From Micropruina glycogenica (lineage in GTDB: Bacteria; Actinomycetota; Actinomycetes; Propionibacteriales; Propionibacteriaceae): a stretch of DNA of 64,000 nucleotides. The stretch covers positions 1,364,001 through 1,428,000 of the forward strand of contig NZ_LT985188.1 of NCBI RefSeq assembly GCF_900289045.1. Direction: 5' to 3'. A model generated the notes under the pieces. It searched no databases, was not told the origin of the DNA, and saw only the letters and a list, made by a program, of their open reading frames with translations. Below are positions 49,528-58,334 of this stretch, one piece after another; the first letter of the stretch is position 1, and each line of letters opens with the position of its first letter. The translations under genes were made by a program, and so were the position numbers.

Positions 49528-50475
49528 ATGACTCTCCACATCTCTGACGACCAGGCCATGGACGCCGTGGTCGCCTCCCGTCCCGAGACCGACGCCATCG
49601 ACAACGCCTGGTACGTCGGCCGCCGCGAGCAGGTCCTGCGCCGCGTGCTCGCCACCCCCCACGTCAACCAGCCCGCCGCCCCCGCCCGTCCGCCGCGCGC
49701 CACCCGGTGGGGTCTAGTCGCCGCCGCCGCGGCGCTGCTCGCTGCTGGCGGGCTGTTCGCCCAGATGCTGGCGCCCATCGGAAATCCCGGTAGCCCGCAG
49801 GCCGCCCAAGCACTCGACCGGCTCGCCGCCGCTGTCCCTGCCACCCCAGTGATCCCCAACGGGTCCTACGAGCTGACCGTGTACGAGGACGCGGGCATCG
49901 CCGAGTCCGACAACGGCCCCGACGCCTACGCCACCACCCGCAGCACCTGGACCGCCGCCGACGGATGGGCGTGGGCCCACCAAACCGGCGACGAACCCGC
50001 CTACTACATCTTCAGCCCCGCACCCAGGAACTATGACCTCAACGCGGTCACGGCCGATCCAGCCGTGATGGAGACCTACCTACGGGCCAGGGTGACGGGC
50101 TCATCCTCGGTCGAGGAAGCACTGTTCGAAGCCGTGAAGGAAACCCTCATCTTCACCCCGACCCCTGCCGCGACCCGAGCCGCCTCGATCCGGATGCTCG
50201 CACGCGTGCCCGGAGTGACCGTCACCGAAAATACGACCGACCCAAAGGGACGCCCCGCCACCAAGGTCGCCTTGGTCGACGAGCAGCACCGGCCAGGGGT
50301 CGTCAACGCCATCTACCTCGACCCGGCCACCACCCAGCTTGTTGCCGAACTCGGGACCCAAAACGGGCAGCCCTACTACACCTGCATCTACACCGAGCGG
50401 CGGATCGTCAAGAGCCTCCCCGACGACATCATCAAGACCCTCGGCGCCGACCGGATCGAGAAGTCGATCCCGTAG
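49528..50475 (+). CDS. CU044_5270-type membrane protein, probable partner of ECF sigma factor
   Basis: 315 residues. A cytoplasmic N-terminus of about 60 residues is followed by one transmembrane helix (WGLVAAAAALLAAGGLFAQM) and an extracellular domain of about 230 residues (STWTAADGWAWAHQ; LIFTPTPAATRAASIRMLAR; GVTVTENTTDPKGRPATKVA). The layout matches proteins named CU044_5270 family that follow ECF sigma genes. They are thought to act as membrane anti-sigma-like regulators. It starts one base after the sigma stop, so the two are co-translated. Confidence 0.82.
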   Translation: MTLHISDDQAMDAVVASRPETDAIDNAWYVGRREQVLRRVLATPHVNQPAAPARPPRATRWGLVAAAAALLAAGGLFAQMLAPIGNPGSPQAAQALDRLAAAVPATPVIPNGSYELTVYEDAGIAESDNGPDAYATTRSTWTAADGWAWAHQTGDEPAYYIFSPAPRNYDLNAVTADPAVMETYLRARVTGSSSVEEALFEAVKETLIFTPTPAATRAASIRMLARVPGVTVTENTTDPKGRPATKVALVDEQHRPGVVNAIYLDPATTQLVAELGTQNGQPYYTCIYTERRIVKSLPDDIIKTLGADRIEKSIP

Positions 50476-50581
50476 CAGCCCACCATCACCCCGGTGACCG
50501 GCTCCCCCACCAACCGGGAAACCGAGCCGATCGCTTCAGCGTGAACGTCCGGATCTGCCGCTCCGTGAGATGGTCTGATGC

Positions 50582-51175
50582 GTGGACATTGCCGCTCTCA
50601 TCATTTCAGCGCTCTCGCTTGTTGTCGCACTCGTCGGGACTCTCTTGGCCAACCGACGCTCGATCGAAAGTCATCGGTTGGCGCTTGAGGCAAAAAGCGA
50701 CGCCCGGGAGGCAGTCCAGTCGGCGGCTTGGTCCAAGAGTGTTGAGGCTGTTCAACATCTCATTGGCCTGGATCCCATGACCGATGACGTGTCAGGCCCA
50801 CTCAGAGACTTGCGCATCGCGAACACCGCGCTGGTTGACGAGTTGCAATGGGCCGGACTGGACCGGTGGCTTGGCGAAGAGCAGGCCCTGGGTGCGACGC
50901 TCCTCCGCGATTCCGTCGAGCGTCGAGTCAAGTCAGGGATTGGTGTCGGTAGTCCGGATCAGCGGCTGGCTGCCCTTTCCTCGGTTCAGGATTGGGCGAT
51001 GGCACTCATGAACAACCTTCGACTGTTCCGGCGTGAGGGGGAAAAGGCTGAGTCGTTGCTGGCGCTCACCAACCATGCGCATGACGTTGCCCTGGCCGTG
51101 CATAAACGCAACGGGTGGAAGGTGCCTTCCGGCCCATCTTTGATGCCCCTAGAGGGCGGCGACCTACCCAAGTGA
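50582..51175 (+). CDS. Small membrane-anchored protein of unknown function
   Basis: 197 residues from a GTG at 50582. The N-terminal helix DIAALIISALSLVVALVGTLLA is a membrane anchor, followed by a charged helical stretch (NRRSIESHRLALEAKSDAREAVQSAAW) and a soluble helical domain. I recognise no family. Such N-anchored helical proteins are common on actinobacterial islands. The start lacks a clear Shine-Dalgarno. It lies between the sigma pair and the convergent HEPN-motif gene. Confidence 0.55.
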   Translation: MDIAALIISALSLVVALVGTLLANRRSIESHRLALEAKSDAREAVQSAAWSKSVEAVQHLIGLDPMTDDVSGPLRDLRIANTALVDELQWAGLDRWLGEEQALGATLLRDSVERRVKSGIGVGSPDQRLAALSSVQDWAMALMNNLRLFRREGEKAESLLALTNHAHDVALAVHKRNGWKVPSGPSLMPLEGGDLPK

Positions 51176-51270
51176 CGCAGAGGGGGCCTGTCTACGTACG
51201 CGCTCAAGAAGGTCCTCCGGCGAGACAGGTTGCGCACTTCCGCAGGATGCTCATACGGGGAGTCTCGGGC

Positions 51271-51813
51271 TCAATCGCCGGCACCGAATCCCATGAGTTC
51301 TCCCCATACGAATGGGTCGCCAACGAGTGTCTCAAGCCAGACCAGATTCCGGGCGACGTGGGCGCTCTTGAGCAAGTGCCCCGCCATCTGGCGCTCGCTT
51401 AGGGTCACCTCCCGATGGCTTCCTCCGTAGTAGGACCGGAAGGTGACCCGTTCCTGGGATGCTTCCACGATCCAGCTATGGGAAAGCTGATTGCGGACTC
51501 GCGCGAGATCCCGGAGCCATGCGGCGGTTGTCTGGGGGAGGCCATCGGGGGGCTCGTCGAGCTCGTCCAAGAGACGCGTTCGCTCCTCGATGGACAGACG
51601 CCCAACTAGAGGCAGCGTACGGCGAACCGCCCAAGCATCACGGCCAGTTGCAAGAGCAATGACTAGGTTGAGCTGCCACTCGAAAGACGCCATCTCGCCT
51701 GCGAGCCGATGCGAGAGGGCGTTCCACTTTGCGTGATTACCGAAAACGTGACCCGTTCTCGCAGTTCGGCCACCCGCGGATTTCGGTGGCTCGTGAGGCG
51801 GGGTGGCGTCCAC
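51271..51813 (-). CDS. Helical protein with HEPN-like RNxxxH motif
   Basis: 180 residues, mostly helical. LARVRNQLSHSWIVE (about 103-117) contains R107-N-x-x-x-H112, the catalytic pattern of HEPN ribonucleases. The rest (FEWQLNLVIALATGRDAWAV; LSIEERTRLLDELDEPPD) gives no closer match. HEPN proteins are frequent toxins and defence RNases, but the motif is short and also appears in harmless helical proteins. A partner antitoxin is not obvious. It is read towards 51175 and lies between convergent and same-strand genes of the island. Confidence 0.55.
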   Translation of the reverse strand: MDATPPHEPPKSAGGRTARTGHVFGNHAKWNALSHRLAGEMASFEWQLNLVIALATGRDAWAVRRTLPLVGRLSIEERTRLLDELDEPPDGLPQTTAAWLRDLARVRNQLSHSWIVEASQERVTFRSYYGGSHREVTLSERQMAGHLLKSAHVARNLVWLETLVGDPFVWGELMGFGAGD

Positions 51814-51975
51814 GGTCTCAGGCTACTGCGCGCCCTTGATGTCGATCAGTAACTGGCCACGGGCGTCCGCTCTTGCCGCGGTGTGCGAGGGTAGGCTTCG
51901 GCCTCCCGAGCACGACCGCCCTCAATGCCGCGGGCGGCGAGTTGAAGGGGAACGTCCGAACCAGTTAGGCGGGCG

Positions 51976-53670
51976 CTACCGCGTGATCTCCTTTGGGGCT
52001 TCCGTCCTGAACGGGAGCGCAACCAGCAGCGCCTCGCGCTCCGAATCGGGAATCGCCATCTGATCGGCAAGCAGGGCTCCGAGTCGCTTCACGGCGGCGT
52101 CGGTCGCTGAACCGTTCCCGAAGCGCCAGTGGTAGTCATCAGTCCTCGTAATGAGGTCGACCTCGGCCACTCCTTCGGGGTTGTCGTCGCGGAAGCGGAC
52201 GTACCTGATGTCGCTAGTGGGGATCGCCTTCCGGATCACACCGTGTGACCGAAACTCGTCGACGTCGGCAATGAGGACTCGTTGGCTGGTTACGGATACA
52301 AGGAGGTCGTCGCGGTCCAGTCCTTCAGTGGCCGCCTCCAGGATGTCCTGCCGCCGAAACGCTGCTTCGAATGCGGAGCCGAGTGCGCCGAGGCCGCGCC
52401 CGATGCCGTCGCCCACTGACTCGATCGCGCCGGTCGGAGGCGTCCGTGTCATTGCTAGGGCAAGCACCTCCTCGTCCGCGCGGACGTGCCAACGCAGGAT
52501 GCGGAGGTCCTTCGCCATGCGTTCGTCGCTCTTTGCGTAGGTTGTAGCTGGCCGCTCAAGGGGTGCAGGGATCTTGCGTGCGGAGCCGCCGATTCGCTCC
52601 ACGGCGGCAAGCAGTTGCGTCGCCATCGCCGCGACATCCCGGGCGCTGCGGCTGGCTTTGGTAAAGGGAATGGTCTGCTTGCCGGGAAGTTCAGCGAGGA
52701 TGGACAGTTCACGGGTGAGCGTCTCTAGCAGGCCGGCCATGTCCTCGACGACAGCGTGGTATTCGGAGCTGGCGTCGCTGGTGATCTTCTCCAGCAGCCT
52801 CGCTTCGCTCGGGTTGCTGCCGGCCTCGAGCCTGGCTCTTCCAGCGCGCAGGGCTTGATACTCGAACCACGACCTGTGTGCGAGCAGGAGGCTGTGCAGA
52901 TCAAGCAGCATCGCCTCACCGTTCTTCTCGATGTACTGGAGCCGTTCTGTGTGCCCTTTGTGCAGGGCGAGTGTGGCGGCGTGGTTCTTCACGTTGCGTC
53001 GGAACAGATCACGGTGCTTCTGCAGGTCCTTCTCGGATCCGTGAACGTTCTGCCAGATCAGCGGAGTCACTTCGCCAACCTCGCCGGCCTCTTCGATGGC
53101 CCTCCCGACCGCCTTCTGCAGGCCGGTGAGTTCGGCCCACTGCTCGTGGCGGACGGTCTTCAGGACGCCCTCTGTGAGCTCGAGGTTCTGCGAGATGAGC
53201 CCCTGAAGCTCGTTGAGCTGGACCTGAATGGCGATCATCGCCATCGCTGGCCCGACGGCGGCGAGTACACCCGCGGCCTGCAGCCCGCCGGCGGGGATGA
53301 ACCTGGCCTGGCCGACGACCTGGCCGTGCTGCACTATCGTCCCGAGGCTCTGGCCGCCGCTCTGCATCAGCGTCGCGCCGGTCGAGTGCATCTTCGCCAC
53401 GCTCTCGGCGGCCATCCTGTAGAGACCTGGCTGCACCTGGCGCAGCGCGTTCGCGGCCTGGCCGCCCAGGTTGAACGCAGCACTCGCGGTCGCGAGCGCT
53501 GACGCGATCGCCGCTTGATCCCCCGTAGTAACGAGGCGGAAGGGCATCAGCTCGAACCCTTCGGGCGCTTCGCCGTACACCAGTGCCGTGCCGGGTGAAA
53601 CTTCGACGATCACGCTTTCAGGGGCAGGAACTCGTTCGTCGTCCGCTGCACCGTCGCCGTCGATTGCCAC
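51976..53670 (-). CDS. Large protein of unknown function with C-terminal PH-like domain
   Basis: 564 residues starting MAIDGDGAADDERVPAPESV. An Ala/Gly/Gln-rich segment (about 50-150: LATASAAFNLGGQAANALRQ, ARFIPAGGLQAAGVLAAVGP) contains a hydrophobic stretch near 130-150. A long helical middle part (about 150-400) includes QVQLNELQGLISQNLELTEG and VRHEQWAELTGLQKAVGRAI. The last 110 residues resemble bacterial PH domains: DDLLVSVTSQRVLIADVDEF, then IPTSDIRYVRFRDDNPEGVA and DDYHWRFGNGS. I do not recognise the full-length family. The amphipathic hydrophobic segment followed by long helices recalls pore-forming proteins, but that is speculative. It is the largest gene of the right half of the island. 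Confidence 0.6.
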   Translation of the reverse strand: MAIDGDGAADDERVPAPESVIVEVSPGTALVYGEAPEGFELMPFRLVTTGDQAAIASALATASAAFNLGGQAANALRQVQPGLYRMAAESVAKMHSTGATLMQSGGQSLGTIVQHGQVVGQARFIPAGGLQAAGVLAAVGPAMAMIAIQVQLNELQGLISQNLELTEGVLKTVRHEQWAELTGLQKAVGRAIEEAGEVGEVTPLIWQNVHGSEKDLQKHRDLFRRNVKNHAATLALHKGHTERLQYIEKNGEAMLLDLHSLLLAHRSWFEYQALRAGRARLEAGSNPSEARLLEKITSDASSEYHAVVEDMAGLLETLTRELSILAELPGKQTIPFTKASRSARDVAAMATQLLAAVERIGGSARKIPAPLERPATTYAKSDERMAKDLRILRWHVRADEEVLALAMTRTPPTGAIESVGDGIGRGLGALGSAFEAAFRRQDILEAATEGLDRDDLLVSVTSQRVLIADVDEFRSHGVIRKAIPTSDIRYVRFRDDNPEGVAEVDLITRTDDYHWRFGNGSATDAAVKRLGALLADQMAIPDSEREALLVALPFRTEAPKEITR

Positions 53671-53833
53671 CAGGTGAGACTAGCCCTTCCGGCCTGCCTA
53701 CCGGCCGACCTTAAGCGAATCAACCCGGCGGCGGAACATTCGAGGCCGCACGCCACAAGGCTGGTCGTCTCACGGCCAGTAGGGAAGAGCCCGGTCGTGG
53801 CCCGAGTGCATATCCGCTCATGCCGCAGGCAGG

Positions 53834-54331
53834 TTAGGTAGGAACCAAGTCGGCCGCTTCGTCCGGCGTCCTTGGGAGCGCGACTTCGAAGAGCCTATGG
53901 AGTCCTGTTCGCAGGGCCTGGCTCCGAGTTGCCGCGTCGGCGAGTGTCACATCGCAGTACGGCAGTGCGAGTGACATCGCGGCGATGTCATGTAGGTCGT
54001 TCGTGGTCCACTGGTGGCCAGCGTCTCGGTGAGAGCTGGTCCTGAGTTCAATGACCACCCGCTGGCTCGGCATGCGCAGGACGAACGCGCGCCTCTCGTT
54101 CATGCTCTGCCCTAGGTCCTGGAGTTGCCGCCCACGATCGTGCATCTGTCGGTACAGCATCTCGTTCAGTTCGTAGAAGAGGTGGCGAGCCAGGATGACG
54201 TCGCGGAGTCTGCCGTGTCGCCAGTGGTCGTCGAGCTTGTGTTGAGCCAGATCCTTATCGAATTCAAGATTGTCTCGGATGGTCTGTTGGGCCTTCTCCG
54301 GGCCGAACACGTCGGTGGCGGTGAGTAGCAT
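53834..54331 (-). pseudogene. PIN-like-domain gene fragment truncated at the island junction
   Basis: The frame reads MLLTATDVFGPEKAQQTIRD ... QWTTNDLHDIAAMSLALPYC-DVTLADAATRSQALRTG and ends at 53834. The NDLHDIAAMSLALPYCDVTLAD block resembles the C-terminal acidic part of PIN-like nucleases. Upstream codons lie in the opposite strand of the PAC2 gene, so the N-terminal part is missing; the native sequence breaks at about 54325-54335, the right edge of the island. A start at 54331 would give a 165-residue product, but with no Shine-Dalgarno. Confidence 0.5.
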
Positions 54332-55187
54332 GGCCGACATGTCGGAACTCAAGTCGTTGAAGAACCTGCGCCGACCGGCCGTGGTGGCCGCGTTCGGCGG
54401 CTGGGGTGACGCCGGCGACGCGGCCAGCGGGGTGATCGACCACCTGGCGGCGCTCACCTCTGCGAAGCTGGCGTTCGCCATCGATCCCGACGACTACTAC
54501 GACTTTCAGGTCAACCGGCCCACCGTTTCGACCACGTCCGGCGGCGAGCGGTCGCTGCAATGGCCCACCACCGAGGTGCTGGTCGCGCACTTGGCCGAAC
54601 GCGATCTGGTGCTGATCGGCGGCCCCGAACCCAACTTTCACTGGCGCGGTTTCAGCACGGCGTTGGTGTCGGCGATGCGCACGGTGAAGCCCGAGATCGT
54701 GGTGATGCTCGGCTCGATGCTCACCGACGCCCCGCATTCGCGGCCGGTGCCGGTGCACGGCTCGGCGGCCACCCCGGCACTGGCCGAGACGTTGGGTCTT
54801 GAGGTGTCGAGCTATGAGGGTCCGACGGGCATTCACGGGGTGTTGGCAGCCGACTGCGCCGTGATCGGCCTGCCGACCGCGTCGCTGTGGGCGTCGGTGC
54901 CGCACTACGTGGCCGAGCCGCCCAATCCCAAGGCCACGCTGGCGCTGCTCGACCGGTTGGAGGACTTGCTCGACACGCCCCTCGACCCGGGCGATCTGCC
55001 CGAGCAGGCCGTGCAGTGGGAGACCCAGGTGAACGACCTGGCCGCCGAAGACAGCGACATCAGCGCCTACATCAGCGCGCTGGAAGAGCGGCGCGACGAG
55101 AACCAGCCCGAGCCGCAGGGCGACGCGATCGCCGCCGAGATTCAGCGCTACCTGCGCCGGCGTAACCAGGGGCCGTCCCAGCGCTAG
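54330..55187 (+). CDS. PAC2-family protein
   Basis: 285 residues from the ATG at 54330 (a second ATG at 54339 is close). Family blocks: VVAAFGGWGDAGDAASGVID (about 16-35), FAIDPDDYYDFQVNRPTV, LVLIGGPEPNFHWRGFSTAL, VVMLGSMLTDAPHSRPVPVH and SYEGPTGIHGVLAADCAVIG. PAC2 proteins resemble proteasome-assembly chaperone 2, but in actinobacteria their role is not settled. In Mycobacterium this gene neighbours metH; here the second island separates them. The C-terminal 50 residues are acidic and helical (LEERRDENQPEPQGD). Confidence 0.9.
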   Translation: MADMSELKSLKNLRRPAVVAAFGGWGDAGDAASGVIDHLAALTSAKLAFAIDPDDYYDFQVNRPTVSTTSGGERSLQWPTTEVLVAHLAERDLVLIGGPEPNFHWRGFSTALVSAMRTVKPEIVVMLGSMLTDAPHSRPVPVHGSAATPALAETLGLEVSSYEGPTGIHGVLAADCAVIGLPTASLWASVPHYVAEPPNPKATLALLDRLEDLLDTPLDPGDLPEQAVQWETQVNDLAAEDSDISAYISALEERRDENQPEPQGDAIAAEIQRYLRRRNQGPSQR

Positions 55188-55218
55188 GCCCGTCGGTGCG
55201 GCCGCTGGTCGAGGCGGC

Positions 55219-56082
55219 TCAGAACCCGCCCCAAGCGGCCAGCCGGGCGTTCCAGTCGTGGTCGACGCGCAGTTGCTGCCCGTCGAGCCTGGTTACCGGG
55301 CAGACGCCGCGAATGGACGACGCCAGCCACACGCCGTCCGACTCGAACAAGGTGCTGACGGGAATCAGTTCGTGCGCGGTGTCGAGGCCCTCACCGGCGG
55401 CGCGGGCGAAGATCTGCCGTCCGGTGACCGAGTCGAGAATGCCGGTGTCACCTGTGGGCGTGGTGAGCAGCCGGTCGCCCTGGCGCACGATCACCGCGGA
55501 GGTTGGCCCTTCGAGGGCGTAGCCGTCGCTGCTGACGAACAGCGCATCGGTGTCGCCGTGAGCCTCTGCGACCCGTTTCGCGGCGGCGTTCACGGCGTAC
55601 GAGAGCAGCTTCACCCCGCCCAGCAGCCAGGGCGCGTCGGCGAAGGCGTCGCTGGCGTAGCCGCGGTTCAGCAGCCGAACCGTGATGCCCGCGCGGGCCC
55701 GGCGCATGGCGTCGAGGTTCAACTCGGTGATGGTCAGAAAGCCGGTGGGCACGCCGGGGTTCAACTCGGGGCCGCGGGTCAGCACCAGTTTGAGCACGGC
55801 CTCGGGCAGGTCGGGCCAAGCGGCCACCGCCTCGGCGATCAGGCTGCGCCAGGCGCCGGAGTCGAAGGCCAGACCGAGGGTGCGCGCCGACTGCTCGAAG
55901 CGTTGCAGATGGTCGTCCAGGTTCTCGACCACTGCGTGCGCTCCCCCGCCCAGCACCCGCATGGCATCGAAGCACCCGTCACCCCTGACCAGGCCGACGT
56001 CGTCCGCGGTCGCGATCGGCTGCCCGGTCGGCACCACCCCCCGGCCGAGCAGCGCGACCAGTTGCCGGCTCAATGCGCGCAC
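55219..56082 (-). CDS. pabC: Class-IV aminotransferase, probable aminodeoxychorismate lyase
   Basis: 287 residues with fold-type IV PLP features: [14 protein letters not shown] (about 29-42), the Schiff-base Lys in [18 protein letters not shown] (about 150-170), a strand with [20 protein letters not shown] and a C-terminal substrate loop [10 protein letters not shown]. It overlaps rpe by 13 bases. Aminodeoxychorismate lyase (folate p-aminobenzoate step) is the best reading because no second branched-chain-type signature is present; a branched-chain or D-amino-acid aminotransferase cannot be excluded by sequence alone. Confidence 0.78.
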   Translation of the reverse strand: MRALSRQLVALLGRGVVPTGQPIATADDVGLVRGDGCFDAMRVLGGGAHAVVENLDDHLQRFEQSARTLGLAFDSGAWRSLIAEAVAAWPDLPEAVLKLVLTRGPELNPGVPTGFLTITELNLDAMRRARAGITVRLLNRGYASDAFADAPWLLGGVKLLSYAVNAAAKRVAEAHGDTDALFVSSDGYALEGPTSAVIVRQGDRLLTTPTGDTGILDSVTGRQIFARAAGEGLDTAHELIPVSTLFESDGVWLASSIRGVCPVTRLDGQQLRVDHDWNARLAAWGGF

Positions 56083-56735
56083 GCCGCGATGGCCTGCTCG
56101 CGCAGCGCCACCACCATCGCATCGGGATTCTCGGCGCTGTAGACGGCCGAGCCGGCCACGAAGGTGTCGGCACCGGCCTCGGCGCAGCGCTCGATGGTTT
56201 CGACCGACACGCCACCGTCGACCTGCAGCCAGATGTCACCGCCTGTGCGGGCGATCAGTGCGCGGGTGCGGCGGATCTTGGGCAGCACCAGATCGAGAAA
56301 CTTCTGCCCGCCGAAGCCGGGCTCGACGGTCATCAGCAGCACCATGTCGAGTTCGCCGAGCAGGTCTGCATAGGGCTCGATCGGGGTGGCCGGCTTCAAC
56401 GCCATGGACGCCCGCGCGCCCAGCGAGCGCAGTTCGCGGGCCAGCTTGATCGGCGCTGCGGACGCCTCGACGTGAAACGTCACCGACTCGCAGCCCGCGT
56501 CCGCGTAGCCGGGGGCCCAACGATCGACCTCGGCGATCATCAGATGAATGTCGAGAAACGCCGTCGTACTGGCCCGAATGCACTCGACCACCGGCAACCC
56601 CAGCGTCAGGTTGGGCACGAAACGGTTGTCCATCACGTCGATGTGCACGCCGTCAGCACTTGGAATGCGGGCGATCTCGCCGCTGAGATTGGCCAGGTCT
56701 GCGTTCAGAATGCTCGGGGTGATGCGCAACGTCAT
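56070..56735 (-). CDS. rpe: Ribulose-phosphate 3-epimerase
   Basis: 221 residues from the ATG at 56735 ([20 protein letters not shown]); a longer open frame from 56771 is less likely. TIM-barrel motifs: [60 protein letters not shown] and [11 protein letters not shown]. The metal-binding His and Asp residues (HID, DIH, VDGG) are all there. It interconverts ribulose 5-phosphate and xylulose 5-phosphate in the pentose phosphate pathway. It overlaps pabC at its 3' end, so the two are coupled. Confidence 0.96.
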   Translation of the reverse strand: MTLRITPSILNADLANLSGEIARIPSADGVHIDVMDNRFVPNLTLGLPVVECIRASTTAFLDIHLMIAEVDRWAPGYADAGCESVTFHVEASAAPIKLARELRSLGARASMALKPATPIEPYADLLGELDMVLLMTVEPGFGGQKFLDLVLPKIRRTRALIARTGGDIWLQVDGGVSVETIERCAEAGADTFVAGSAVYSAENPDAMVVALREQAIAACAH

Positions 56736-56820
56736 GGCCCCGACCCTAGTGTGCGGCGGCAGCGTCGTCATCCGCGGTCACGTGGGTTCTCCAGCCCATC
56801 CTCTGCCGCTGGCCTCTGAC

Positions 56821-56888
56821 ATTGCTCGCGATAACGCTCGTTGCTCGCGTTCGGACACGAGCAACGTCGCTTTGCGCGAGCAACGTCG
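56821..56888. repeat. Repeated GAGCAACG words in both orientations
   Basis: CGAGCAACGTCG occurs twice (56858-56869 and 56877-56888), and the complement CGTTGCTCGCG at 56839-56849 with a partial copy ATTGCTCGCG at 56821-56830, in the gap between rpe and rsmB. The inverted copies can form a hairpin. It may be an operator, a transcription-ending hairpin of rsmB, or decayed repeat DNA. Confidence 0.55.
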
Positions 56889-56930
56889 TTGGCGTGGCGG
56901 CAGGGTCGACGCGACATCGCGCGCCAGCTC

Positions 56931-58334
56931 TCAGCGTTTGCGCAGCAACGCCAGGAACATGGCGTCGGTACCGTGCCGGTGCGGCCACAGTTGCAGGTAC
57001 GGGCCGCGGGCGGCGTCGGGCACCTCGGGCATCACGCTGCCGGCATCGATCACCTCGACGCCCCCCGCGCTCTCGACCACCTCGACCGTTTCGCGCCGGT
57101 GCGGTGAGCAGGTCACGTACGCGATCACGCCGCCAGGCCTGGCCGCCACGATCGCCGAGCGCAGCAGGGCGCGTTGCAGGGGCACCAGGACGTCCAGATC
57201 GGCAGGCTGCCGCCGCCACCGCGACTCCGGACGGCGGCGTAGCGCCCCCAGGCCGGTGCAGGGGGCGTCCACCATCACACGGGCGAACGTGCCGCCAGGC
57301 CAGGCCGCACGGGTGCCGTCGGCGGCGATCACCACCGGAGTCGGGTCGGCGTAGCCGGCCAGCGCCTTCGCGACCAGGGCTGCCCGGTGTGGCTGCAGCT
57401 CGGCAGCCAGCAGCCGCTGCCCGGCCTGCCGGGCCAGACCGGCCAGTAGCGCCGCTTTGCCGCCGGGGCCGGCGCAGGTGTCGAGCCACGGGCCATCGGG
57501 TGCCGCGACGCCTGCCAAGGCCCAGGCGACGAGTTGCGACCCCTCGTCCTGCACGCCCGCCCTGCCCTCGCGCACAGCGATGATCGCGGACGGACTGCCA
57601 GCCGCGGTAGCTCCGAACGGCGACCAGCGCAGCGGCTCGCCGCCCAGCTCGTCGACCTCGGCCAGGCCGGGGCGCACCACGAGGTGCGTCACGGGTGCGG
57701 TGTTGTCGGCCGCCAGCAGCGCCTCGACCTCGGGCGCGGGCAGTATGTCGGCGAAGGCGTCGATGATCCATTGCGGGTGGCGGGCCAGCAGGGCCCGGGC
57801 GTCCGGTCGGTCGGCCCGCAGCCGGTCGGCCCACCCGTCGAGGTCGTGGGCGCCGACCTTACGAAGAATGGCGTTCACCACCCCCGTGACCCGCTCCGAC
57901 ACCGCCGAGCGGGCCAGGTCGACCGTTGCGGCGATGGCGGCGTGCGCCGGTACCCGCAGATCGAGCAGTTGGTGGGTGCCGAGCCGCAACAGATCGACGA
58001 CCGCCGGTTGCAGGGTGCGCAGTTCGCGTCCCGCGGCAGAGACGATGATGGCATCGAACAGCCCCAGGCCGCGGCAGGTGCCGGCGACCAGTTCGGTGGC
58101 GAACGCGGCGTCGCGCACCGACAGCCCTTCGGTGTGTTCGGCGAGTGCCAGGTTGGCGTAGGCGTCGTCGGCAGTGACCGCCCGCAGGGTACGAAAGGCC
58201 GCCAGCCGGGCCGGGTCGGTTCGGCGAGCCGCGCCTGAAGCCTGGTTGTGTGAGGTTCGTCGACGACGTTGGCCGGAACGCGCAGCATCGTGGCGCGATG
58301 TCGGCCCACGATCCTTCGGGTTGTGCTCGGTCAC
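56931..58334 (-). CDS. rsmB: 16S rRNA (cytosine-967-C5)-methyltransferase RsmB
   Basis: 467 residues from a GTG at 58334 that overlaps the fmt stop (GTGA). An N-terminal basic extension (about 35 residues) precedes a NusB-like domain (AAFRTLRAVTADDAYANLAL ... VDLLRLGTHQLLDLRVPAHA). The methylase domain has motif I WLDTCAGPGGKAALLAGLA, the PC motif DAPCTGLGALRRRPE (motif IV) and the nucleophile in YVTCSPHRRE (motif VI). NusB-like plus Nol1/Nop2/Sun layout defines RsmB. It modifies C967 of 16S rRNA with SAM. Part of the operon priA-(gap)-fmt-rsmB. Confidence 0.93.
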   Translation of the reverse strand: MTEHNPKDRGPTSRHDAARSGQRRRRTSHNQASGAARRTDPARLAAFRTLRAVTADDAYANLALAEHTEGLSVRDAAFATELVAGTCRGLGLFDAIIVSAAGRELRTLQPAVVDLLRLGTHQLLDLRVPAHAAIAATVDLARSAVSERVTGVVNAILRKVGAHDLDGWADRLRADRPDARALLARHPQWIIDAFADILPAPEVEALLAADNTAPVTHLVVRPGLAEVDELGGEPLRWSPFGATAAGSPSAIIAVREGRAGVQDEGSQLVAWALAGVAAPDGPWLDTCAGPGGKAALLAGLARQAGQRLLAAELQPHRAALVAKALAGYADPTPVVIAADGTRAAWPGGTFARVMVDAPCTGLGALRRRPESRWRRQPADLDVLVPLQRALLRSAIVAARPGGVIAYVTCSPHRRETVEVVESAGGVEVIDAGSVMPEVPDAARGPYLQLWPHRHGTDAMFLALLRKR

